The notes under the pieces are model-generated. The model was not told where the DNA came from and made no database searches. It worked only from the letters and a program-made list of their open reading frames with translations. From assembly GCF_007713735.2 (NCBI RefSeq), contig NZ_VMNW02000093.1:1-32968 (forward strand): 32,968 nucleotides of DNA, in the 5' to 3' direction. Source of the stretch: Amycolatopsis acidicola (GTDB lineage: Bacteria; Actinomycetota; Actinomycetes; Mycobacteriales; Pseudonocardiaceae). The position numbers were made by a program, and so were the translations under genes. Positions 1-6,656 of the stretch are shown in pieces (positions within the stretch are counted from its first letter, which is position 1; every line of letters starts with the position of its first letter).

Positions 1-58
1 CTGCCCAGATCCCCACCGCAAAACCCACGCCCCGCCACCGCCGGACCCAGGCGACCTC

Positions 59-79
59 AACCCCGCCCGATCCGGGGTT
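59..79 (+). terminator. Small hairpin, possible terminator of an upstream gene
   Basis: AACCCCG (59-65) and CGGGGTT (73-79) form a perfect 7-bp stem with a 7-nt loop. There is no T tract. It could end a plus-strand gene lying left of the window, which is inference. Its right arm overlaps the first two bases of a DnaA-box-like nonamer. Confidence 0.3.
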
Positions 80-104
80 ATCCACACGGGGTGGGTTGTC
101 CACA
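78..104 (+). promoter_or_regulatory. Pair of DnaA-box-like nonamers
   Basis: TTATCCACA at 78-86 is the classical E. coli DnaA box. TTGTCCACA at 96-104 is the form preferred in high-GC actinobacterial origins. Both are on the same strand and start 18 bp apart. No dnaA, dnaN or parAB gene is in the window, so this is not shown to be oriC. It may be a chance pair, a DnaA-regulated site or a titration site. Confidence 0.4.
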
Positions 105-253
105 GGCTCGCGAATCAGGGTCGCGCGAGGGGCGTGACCTGCGCCAACATAGGTGCATGGACAAGACACGAACCGCGAACCGACACACCACAACCCGCCC
201 GGCCACACACCACGACGGGCGTCGCACACAGAAATTTCCCGCGCACGCCAAGA

Positions 254-284
254 GGCCCGGGGGACTGCGAAGTCCACCCGGGCC
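254..284 (-). terminator. Rho-independent-type hairpin downstream of rpmB
   Basis: A GC-rich inverted repeat, ggcccgggggact / agtccacccgggcc, has one bulged base and a 4-nt loop. It starts about 15 nt after the rpmB stop on the minus strand. It lacks a U tract, as many actinobacterial terminators do. Confidence 0.6.
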
Positions 285-299
285 CGGAAGCGTCAGCAA

Positions 300-491
300 T
301 CAGCCTCGAACGACCTTGCCGGCCTTGAGGCACGAGGTGCACACGTTCAGGCGCTTGCGCTGGGACAGACCGATCTTGGCGTGCACGGTCTGAATGTTCG
401 GGTTCCAGCGGCGGTTGGTACGCCGGTGGGAGTGCGAGACCGACTTGCCGAAGCCAGGTCCTTTGCCACAGACGTCGCACACGGCAGCCAC
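300..491 (-). CDS. rpmB: 50S ribosomal protein L28
   Basis: A 63-aa protein of the bacterial L28 family, part of the large ribosomal subunit. The start is the GTG at 491: the protein then begins VAAVCDVCGKGPGFGK, the usual L28 N-terminus, and AAAGGAG (498-504) sits 6 nt upstream. A longer frame continues upstream but has no L28 similarity there. Motifs seen are CDVC near residues 5-8 and CTSC near the C-terminus. The four cysteines mark it as the zinc-binding C+ form. Known biology: many actinobacteria also carry a zinc-independent C- paralogue under Zur control; none is in this window. The gene is divergent from the DAK2-domain gene and is followed by a hairpin terminator. The family call is certain; the start is well supported. 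Confidence 0.95.
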   Translation of the reverse strand: MAAVCDVCGKGPGFGKSVSHSHRRTNRRWNPNIQTVHAKIGLSQRKRLNVCTSCLKAGKVVRG

Positions 492-558
492 GTCGAACTC
501 CTTTGACCATTCAACAGAAGACAAAAACAAGCTCAGCATCCAGCCGAGCAACTCGACC

Positions 559-564
559 ATAGTA
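559..564 (-). promoter_or_regulatory. Possible -10 box for rpmB
   Basis: On the minus strand TACTAT matches TANNNT and lies about 68 bp upstream of the rpmB GTG, inside the 140-bp divergent intergenic region. No convincing -35 box was found. The placement is an inference. Confidence 0.3.
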
Positions 565-631
565 AACGACTGTCCGCGCGCCGCCCGCGCCCGGGTCGAT
601 ACGCTGCCACCGACGTGAGGAGGTCGGGCGA

Positions 632-2218
632 GTGCGGGCGTTGGACGAGGCAGCCGTGGTGGCTTGGGCGTCGGCGTGCGTGCACAGCCTCGACGTGCTC
701 AAGCCCGCCATCAACGGCATCAACGTCTACCCGGTCGCGGACGCCGACACCGGCTCGAACCTGCTCCACACGATGACCGGCGCTCGTGACGAGCTGGTTT
801 CGGAGGGTGAGATCTCCGGGGCCGGGCAGGCGCTGGCGCTGCTCGCCCGCGGCGCGGTGCGCAACGCGCGCGGGAATTCCGGGGTCATCCTCTCGCAGGT
901 GTTGCGGGGGATGGCGGATTCCGCCGGGGACGCCGTGGAGCTGGACGGGCCTGCCTTGTCCACGGCGCTCGTCCGCGCGGACAAGGTGGCGACGGAAGCG
1001 GTGGCGCGGCCGGTTTCGGGCACGATGCTCACCGTCCTGCAGGCGGTCGCGCAGGCGGTGGGCGGGCGGCAGCCGTTGGACGAGGTCGTGCGAAGCGCGG
1101 CGAAGGCGGCTTCGGCGGCGTTGGAGCAGACGCCGCAGCAGTTGCCGGTGCTGGCTTCGGCGGGAGTGGTGGACGCGGGCGCGCGCGGGTTGGTGGCGAT
1201 CCTCGACGCGCTCGCGGGTGTGGTCACGGGCGCGGCAACGGAGCCGGCGCATTCCTGCGAGGCGCATACACACAGCGAGTCGGCGGAACCCGCGCCGTAT
1301 GCGTGGGAGGTCATGTACCTCCTCGAGGGCGTCACGGAGCCGGAGCTGCCGCCGTTCCGGCGCACGCTGAGCGGCCTCGGGGACAGCGTGACCGTCGCCG
1401 GTGACGGCTCGGGCGCGTACGCGGTCCACGTGCACTGCGCGGACATCGGCGCGGCGATCGAGGCGGGGCTGGAGATCGGCCGTCCCCGCCGGATCCGGGT
1501 GGAGCCGCTGGTCACGCCGACGCCGCTGGAGGCGCCGACGGGGCCGGACCGCGCGGTGGTCGCGGTGGTGCGCGGGGAAGGGCTGGCGAGACTGATGAGG
1601 GAGGAGGGCGTCGCCGTGCTCGCGGTGCCGTCCGGGGTGCAACCGAGCGTGGAGGAGATGCTGGGCCTGATCACCGAGCGCGCGGTCGGGCACATCACGG
1701 TGCTGCCGGGCGACGCGCGGCTCACCGAAGCGGCCGACAACGCGGCCGGGCACGCCATGATCGGTGACCGGGACGTGGTCGTCATCCCGTGCGCCTCGCC
1801 GGTGCAGGTGCTGGCGGCGCTCGCGGTGCACGACGCGGGCCGCCGCGCGAACGACGACGTGGTGGCGATGGCGGAGGCCGCGGCCGCCACGCGGCGTGGT
1901 GAGCTCGTGGTCGCGGAGGAGGAGTCGATAACCTGGGTCGGGCGGGCGTACGCCGGTGACCTGATCGGTTTCGTCGACGGCGAGGTGGTCCTGGTCGAGC
2001 CGGGCTCGGGCGGGAACCTCGTGGCCGCCGCGCTGGAAGTGCTGCGGCGCATGCTGGCCGTCGGCGGGGAACTGGTCACGGTGCTGACCGGCGAAGGCGC
2101 GCCCGCCGGGGTGGGACAGGAGCTGGCGGACCGGCTGCGCGAGGAGCGGCCGGAGGTCGAGTTCGTGAGTTACCCCGGTGGCCAGACGGAGGCCGTGCTG
2201 CTGATCGGCGTGGAGTGA
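632..2218 (+). CDS. DAK2 domain protein, FakA-like (YloV family)
   Basis: A 528-aa protein. Residues about 1-200 form a DAK2 (DhaL-type) kinase domain. The motif NVYPVADADTGSN (31-43) carries the aspartates D37 and D39 that bind Mg-ATP in this family, and GNSGVILSQVLRG (81-93) is the second family signature. The remainder resembles the C-terminal region of FakA/YloV proteins. Known family role: FakA phosphorylates a fatty acid presented by a DegV-type FakB partner. No FakB gene is adjacent, so the substrate here is inferred. The start is GTG 632 with GAGGAGG at 617-623. recG follows 4 nt after the stop, so the two are probably co-transcribed. The pairing of a DAK2 gene with recG is also found in mycobacteria, where the DAK gene is split in M. 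tuberculosis; here it is intact. Confidence 0.85.
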   Translation: MRALDEAAVVAWASACVHSLDVLKPAINGINVYPVADADTGSNLLHTMTGARDELVSEGEISGAGQALALLARGAVRNARGNSGVILSQVLRGMADSAGDAVELDGPALSTALVRADKVATEAVARPVSGTMLTVLQAVAQAVGGRQPLDEVVRSAAKAASAALEQTPQQLPVLASAGVVDAGARGLVAILDALAGVVTGAATEPAHSCEAHTHSESAEPAPYAWEVMYLLEGVTEPELPPFRRTLSGLGDSVTVAGDGSGAYAVHVHCADIGAAIEAGLEIGRPRRIRVEPLVTPTPLEAPTGPDRAVVAVVRGEGLARLMREEGVAVLAVPSGVQPSVEEMLGLITERAVGHITVLPGDARLTEAADNAAGHAMIGDRDVVVIPCASPVQVLAALAVHDAGRRANDDVVAMAEAAAATRRGELVVAEEESITWVGRAYAGDLIGFVDGEVVLVEPGSGGNLVAAALEVLRRMLAVGGELVTVLTGEGAPAGVGQELADRLREERPEVEFVSYPGGQTEAVLLIGVE

Positions 2219-2222
2219 ACGA

Positions 2223-4382
2223 ATGACTGTCCTTGGCGACGAGCTGACCCCGTTGCTCGGCGGGAAAACGGCCAAAGCACTGGCCGAGGCACTGGACATC
2301 CACACGGTGAGCGACCTGCTCCGGCACTACCCCCGCCGGTACGCCGAGCGCGGCGAGCTGACGAACATCGCGGGACTGGAGATCGGCGAGCACGCCACGG
2401 TGATGGCGCGCATCGAGAAGGTCAACAAGCGCCGGATGCGCAACAAACCGGGCTGGATCCTGGAGATGACGATCACCGACGGCCAGCGCCGGTTGTCGTG
2501 TGCCTTCTTCGGCAACGCGCATCAGCGCGAGCGTGAGCTGAAACTGGGCAAGACGGGGCTGTTCGCGGGCAAGGTCACCGCCTTCCGCAACTCACTCCAG
2601 CTGTCCAACCCCGAGTACCAGATGCTCGACGAGGACTCCGAGTCCACAGTGGACGATTTCCTCGGCGCGATCATCCCGGTGTACCCGGCGGCTTCGGGCA
2701 TGCCGTCCTGGTCCATCGCGCGCTGCGTGCGCCAGGTGCTGGACACGCTGGAACGCGAGCCCGACCCGATGCCGGAAGAGCTGCTCAAACAGTACGAATT
2801 CGTCGGCCTGTTCGAGGCGCTGCAGCACATCCACCGCCCGCCGGACCAGCAGGCTCTGGACGCCGCCCGCACCCGCCTCAAATGGGACGAGGCGATGGCG
2901 ATCCAGCTGATCTTCGCGCAGCGGCGGCAGTCCGCGGGTGCCCGGCCGGCGCCCGCCTGCCCGCCGAAGCCGGACGGGATACTGGCCTCCTTCGACAAAC
3001 GGCTGCCCTTCGACCTCACCGAGGGTCAACGTGAAGTGGGTGAGCACATCGCGGCCGATCTCGGCACCGAGCATCCGATGAACAGGTTGCTGCAAGGCGA
3101 GGTCGGCAGCGGCAAGACCATCGTCGCCCTGCGCGCGATGCTCCAGGCCGTCGACGCCGGGCGGCAGGCGGCGATGCTCGCGCCCACCGAAGTCCTTGCC
3201 GCGCAGCACGCTCGCTCCCTGCGCGAGATGCTCGGCGAACTCGGCCAGGCCGGGGAGCTGGGCGCGGCCGAGGAAGCCACGAAGATCACGCTGCTCACCG
3301 GGTCCATGCCCGCCAAGGAACGCAAACAGGCCTTGCTGGACGCGGCGAGTGGCGCGGCGGGCATCGTGGTCGGCACGCACGCGCTGATCCAGGATTCGGT
3401 CTCCTTCGCCGATCTCGGTTTCGTGGTGGTCGACGAACAGCACCGCTTCGGCGTCGAGCAGCGGGACGCGCTGCGCACGCGCGGAGCGAACGGCACAAGC
3501 CCGCACGTCCTGGTCATGACGGCCACGCCGATTCCGCGCACGGTGGCCATGACGGTGTACGGCGACCTGGAGATCTCGGCGTTGCGCCAGATGCCGGTGG
3601 GCCGGTCGCCGATCGCCACCACCGTCGTGCCGGTCGCGGAGAAGCCGGCCTGGCTCGACCGCGCCTGGCAGCGGGTGCGAGAAGAGGTCCAGAAGGGCCA
3701 CCAGGCGTACGTGGTCTGCCCGCGCATCGGCGACGAACCGCCCTCGGACAAGAACGGCAGTGACCGCCGCCCGCCGCTGGCGGTGCTCGACGTCGCCGAG
3801 GAGCTGTCCGGAGGGCCGCTGGCGGGGCTCAAGCTCGGCGTGCTGCACGGCCGGATGCCCCCGGACGACAAGGACGCGGTGATGCGCGCCTTCGCCGCCG
3901 CCAAAGTCGACGTGCTCGTCGCCACCACGGTGATCGAGGTCGGCGTGAACGTGCCGAACGCGACGGCGATGGTGATCCTCGACGCGGACAGGTTCGGCGT
4001 CAGCCAGCTGCACCAGTTGCGCGGCCGGGTCGGCCGTGGTTCCGTGCCCGGGCTGTGCCTGCTGGTCACCGAAACGTTCGACGGCACCTCGACGCGGGAG
4101 CGGCTGGCGGCCGTGGAGTCCACAACGGACGGTTTCGAACTGTCCCGGCTGGACCTGGAACTACGTCGCGAGGGCGACATCCTCGGCGCCGCGCAGTCGG
4201 GCAAGCGCTCCGGGCTGAAGCTGCTTTCTCTGTTGCGTGACGAGGATATGATCGCCGAAGCACGTTCCCGCGCGCAGGAGGTCGTGGGGGGCGACCCGTC
4301 ACTGGACGCCCACCCCGGCCTGCAGCAGATGGTCGCGTCCGTGGTCGACGACGAGCGGGCCGAGTTCCTGGAGAAGTCTTGA
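2223..4382 (+). CDS. recG: ATP-dependent DNA helicase RecG
   Basis: A 719-aa superfamily 2 helicase that remodels stalled replication forks and branch-migrates Holliday junctions. The N-terminal wedge/OB region (about 1-180) begins with LTPLLGGKTAKALAEALDI. Walker A GEVGSGKT is at 292-299, the DEQH box at 404-407 (VVVDEQHRFG), then TATPIPRT. A second RecA-like lobe contains GVNVPNATAMVI and QLHQLRGRVGRG, the QxxGRxGR-type motif VI. The length is normal for actinobacterial RecG. ATG 2223 is 4 nt after the upstream stop and has only a weak GGAG. The stop TGA overlaps the TTG start of the next gene, so coupling is likely. Confidence 0.96.
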   Translation: MTVLGDELTPLLGGKTAKALAEALDIHTVSDLLRHYPRRYAERGELTNIAGLEIGEHATVMARIEKVNKRRMRNKPGWILEMTITDGQRRLSCAFFGNAHQRERELKLGKTGLFAGKVTAFRNSLQLSNPEYQMLDEDSESTVDDFLGAIIPVYPAASGMPSWSIARCVRQVLDTLEREPDPMPEELLKQYEFVGLFEALQHIHRPPDQQALDAARTRLKWDEAMAIQLIFAQRRQSAGARPAPACPPKPDGILASFDKRLPFDLTEGQREVGEHIAADLGTEHPMNRLLQGEVGSGKTIVALRAMLQAVDAGRQAAMLAPTEVLAAQHARSLREMLGELGQAGELGAAEEATKITLLTGSMPAKERKQALLDAASGAAGIVVGTHALIQDSVSFADLGFVVVDEQHRFGVEQRDALRTRGANGTSPHVLVMTATPIPRTVAMTVYGDLEISALRQMPVGRSPIATTVVPVAEKPAWLDRAWQRVREEVQKGHQAYVVCPRIGDEPPSDKNGSDRRPPLAVLDVAEELSGGPLAGLKLGVLHGRMPPDDKDAVMRAFAAAKVDVLVATTVIEVGVNVPNATAMVILDADRFGVSQLHQLRGRVGRGSVPGLCLLVTETFDGTSTRERLAAVESTTDGFELSRLDLELRREGDILGAAQSGKRSGLKLLSLLRDEDMIAEARSRAQEVVGGDPSLDAHPGLQQMVASVVDDERAEFLEKS

Positions 4383-5506
4383 ACCTCGATCATCTCGGCG
4401 ATCTGGCCGGTGCCGCCCGGATCGTCGCGATCGGCGAGAACAACCACCACATCCACGAGTTCTCCGCGCTGCGCACGGAAATCCTCCGGTTTCTGGTGGA
4501 GCGCAAGGGTTTCACGATGCTGGGCTTCGAATCCGGGTTCGCCGAGGGCCGGTTCACCGAGGAGTGGCTGCGCGGTGGTCCCGGTGAGGTCGAGGAGGTG
4601 GGCCGCGCGGGATTCACGTTCTCCCTCGGCGAATCGGCGGAGATGCACGAGATGCTCACCTGGCTGCGCGGGCACGGCGGGGTCTCCTTCGCCGGGCTCG
4701 ACGTGCCCAGCAGCGCCGGTTCGTCGCTGCCTGCGCTGACGGAGGTGCGCGCCTACCTTCGCAAGGTGGCGCCGGAAGCGGTGTCCTTTGTGGACGCCGC
4801 GATCGAAGCGGTCACGCCGTACGCCGCGGTGAGCAGCGGCGTCGCGCCCGCCCGCTACGGGCAACTCGACCAGCCCCAGCGGGACGCGGCCACGGCGGCG
4901 CTCACGAGGCTGGTGCAGCACCTGGAATCCCTCGCGCCCGTGTACCCCGAGCCGCAGATCCCGCTGCATCACGCGCGCGGCGCGCTGCGGCTGGACACGT
5001 ACCTGCGCGAGCTGGCGGATCTCACCGCGGGCACCGCGCCGAAAGTGCAGAGCAGCTCCCGTGACACGTACATGGCGCAGACGCTTCGCTTGCTGGACAA
5101 GGGCGAACGCATCGTGCTGATGCTGCACAACGGGCATCTGCAGCGGGTGCCGATCCAGCTGATGCCCACCGCCGTCACGCCGACAGTCGGCACGCATCTG
5201 GCCGCGGCGTACGGGAACGAGTACTTCGCGCTCGGCGTCACGGCGGGCACGGGAACCACCACCGGCCTGCGCCCGGACGAGAACGCGCGGCTGGGTTTCA
5301 CGCTGTACGAGCAGCAGTTGGACGAGCCGGCACCCGGCAGCGCCGAACACGCGCTCGCGGGGCGCGAGGCCGGTTTCGTCGCGGAGCCCACCGGCAGCAG
5401 CATCCGGCACGCGCACCTGTTCTCCGAAGTGGACGTCTCCGCCGCGTTCGACGCGCTGGCCTATTTCCCCGAACAGCGGGTGAGCGAGTCGGTACTCGCT
5501 CGATAG
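4379..5506 (+). CDS. Erythromycin esterase family protein
   Basis: A 375-aa protein of the Erythro_esteras family (pfam05139). Seen: GENNHHIHEF at residues 19-28, which fits the family GExxH motif with E20 and H23 at the active-site positions; GFESGFAEG; SSRDTYMAQTLRLL, the usual RDxxMA segment; and LMLHNGHLQR, supplying the later conserved histidine. Known members hydrolyse the macrolide lactone of erythromycin, but most family members have no tested substrate, and resistance is not shown here. The start is TTG 4379, overlapping the recG stop as TTGA, with GGAGA about 6 nt upstream. That start gives the expected N-terminus (LGDLAGAARIVAIGE). Translation is probably coupled to recG. A first ATG further in would cut off the motif. 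Confidence 0.82.
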   Translation: MNLDHLGDLAGAARIVAIGENNHHIHEFSALRTEILRFLVERKGFTMLGFESGFAEGRFTEEWLRGGPGEVEEVGRAGFTFSLGESAEMHEMLTWLRGHGGVSFAGLDVPSSAGSSLPALTEVRAYLRKVAPEAVSFVDAAIEAVTPYAAVSSGVAPARYGQLDQPQRDAATAALTRLVQHLESLAPVYPEPQIPLHHARGALRLDTYLRELADLTAGTAPKVQSSSRDTYMAQTLRLLDKGERIVLMLHNGHLQRVPIQLMPTAVTPTVGTHLAAAYGNEYFALGVTAGTGTTTGLRPDENARLGFTLYEQQLDEPAPGSAEHALAGREAGFVAEPTGSSIRHAHLFSEVDVSAAFDALAYFPEQRVSESVLAR

Positions 5507-5551
5507 GGGCACAGCGTTTGTCCCGCCGTGGGTGAGCGGTCACCGTGAATC

Positions 5552-6472
5552 GTGCTCAAGTTTTCCGCGCGAATCCTCACCGTCCTGTTCACCGCCGTCC
5601 TCGCCGGTTCCGTCGCGTCCCCGGCGCTCGCCGATCCCGGCAGTCAGGAGAACCCGCCGAACTGGGGCCTGGACCGGATCGACCAGCGTGACGGGGCCAC
5701 CGACCACCTTTACCGGTACGACACCACGGCTTCTGACGTCACGGTGTATGTCATCGGCACCGGCGTGGACGCGAAGCAGGCCGATTTCGAAGGGCGCGTC
5801 GAGCCGGGCAAGAACTTCGTCGAGGGCAACGACGAGGCGAGCGACGGCAACGGCGACGGCACCCGGATGGCCAGCATCGTCGGCGGCAAGGACTACGGGG
5901 TGGCCAAGGCCGTGCACATCGTGCCGGTGCGGGTACTGGACAACTCGGGCGCCGGCAACCTGACCAACATCGTGGCCGGCCTGGACTGGGTGGCGAAGAA
6001 CGCGAAGCAGCCCGCGGTGGCGGTGCTCGGCATCGGCGGCCCCGCGAACGACCAGCTCGACACCGCTGTGCGCGCGCTGACCGCCGTCATGCCGGTGGCC
6101 GTTCCGGCCGGCTGGTCGGCCACGGACGCCGCGAACTCGTCGCCGGGCCGCGTCGCCGAAGCGCTCACCGTCGGCGCTGTCGACGCGGAGAACAAGATCG
6201 CCCCGAAGTCCAATTTCGGTGCCGGGGTGGACGTTTTCGCCCCCGGCGTGGACATCGTCTCGGCGACCAACACCAGCCCGAGCGCCGCGTCGGGCGCGAA
6301 CGAAGCCGCGGCCTTCGCCGCCGGAGCCGCCGCGCTCTACCGCGCCGAGCACCCCGCCGCGACGCCCGCCGAGGTCACGCACGGGATTGCGGCGAACGCG
6401 ACGCAGAACGTGCTCACCGGGTTGTCCGACGGCACCCCGAACCGCCTCCTCTCCACCGTCTCCGACGACTGA
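5552..6472 (+). CDS. Secreted subtilase (S8) homologue lacking all catalytic residues: pseudopeptidase
   Basis: A 306-aa protein. Residues 1-27 form a Sec signal peptide ending ALA before DPG. From NWGLDRIDQRD (37-47) onward it follows the aqualysin/proteinase K type S8 fold: VTVYVIGTGVD, GVAKAVHIVPVRVLDNSG, AGLDWVAKNAKQPAVAVLGIGG, FAPGVDI and an alanine-rich active-serine helix. The usual residues are replaced: the triad Asp is G69 (VIGTG for VIDTG), the His is D102 (GDGTRMAS for GHGTHVAG), the Ser is N250 (SGANEA for SGTSMA) and the oxyanion Asn is W188 (AGWSA for AGNxN). There is no I9 propeptide. The frame is intact, so this looks like a kept non-enzymatic protein, perhaps a binding protein or protease decoy (inference). 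The start GTG 5552 is preceded in frame by a stop at 5546-5548 and has no clear ribosome binding site. Confidence 0.85.
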   Translation: MLKFSARILTVLFTAVLAGSVASPALADPGSQENPPNWGLDRIDQRDGATDHLYRYDTTASDVTVYVIGTGVDAKQADFEGRVEPGKNFVEGNDEASDGNGDGTRMASIVGGKDYGVAKAVHIVPVRVLDNSGAGNLTNIVAGLDWVAKNAKQPAVAVLGIGGPANDQLDTAVRALTAVMPVAVPAGWSATDAANSSPGRVAEALTVGAVDAENKIAPKSNFGAGVDVFAPGVDIVSATNTSPSAASGANEAAAFAAGAAALYRAEHPAATPAEVTHGIAANATQNVLTGLSDGTPNRLLSTVSDD

Positions 6473-6487
6473 CCCATTCCGCCGGTC

Positions 6488-6521
6488 CCGTGCGCGCACG
6501 GCGACGACGCGTGCACGGAGC
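6488..6521 (+). terminator. Hairpin downstream of the pseudo-subtilase
   Basis: CCGTGCGCGC pairs with GCGTGCACGG at 9 of 10 positions around a loop of about 14 nt. The left arm also lies in a self-complementary CCGTGCGCGCACGG (6488-6501). It lies 15 nt past the stop and has no T tract. Confidence 0.45.
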
Positions 6522-6587
6522 CGAGTGGATCACGGGCGCGTGAAGCAAACCTGCCGGTCAGATGATGTCCATCACCCGGAACACCGC

Positions 6588-6602
6588 TCCCGCCAAGCGG
6601 GA
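6588..6602 (+). terminator. Short perfect hairpin upstream of pyc
   Basis: TCCCGC-caa-GCGGGA is a 6-bp stem with a 3-nt loop. It sits between the upstream gene and the pyc promoter region and may end transcription from upstream or serve as an operator. The function is unknown. Confidence 0.3.
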
Positions 6603-6611
6603 TCGGCAAGG

Positions 6612-6651
6612 TAACGTCAACGGTCCACCGATCCGCAGGTAACAGGAAGGA
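6612..6651 (+). promoter_or_regulatory. Possible -10 box and ribosome binding site of pyc
   Basis: TAACGT (6612-6617) fits TANNNT and lies 39 bp before the pyc ATG. AGGAAGGA (6644-6651) is a strong Shine-Dalgarno sequence 5 nt before the ATG. The same 9-mer GGTAACGTC precedes coaD. No -35 box is clear. Confidence 0.35.
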
Positions 6652-6656
6652 CCGGC

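Larger units (their letters stand above)
1..253. other. Non-coding stretch at the left edge
   Basis: I see no convincing gene here. The short open frames lack ribosome binding sites and recognisable protein motifs. The stretch holds a small hairpin (59-79) and two DnaA-box-like nonamers (78-86 and 96-104). From about 105 to 253 I see nothing else I can support. In mycobacteria the gene beyond this point is usually ung or thiL, but that gene is not in the window. Confidence 0.5.

Noticed and set aside
115..510. Overlapping ORFs on both strands around rpmB
   Set aside because: They are shadows of rpmB or GC-rich intergenic sequence. Only the L28 frame has recognisable protein sequence.
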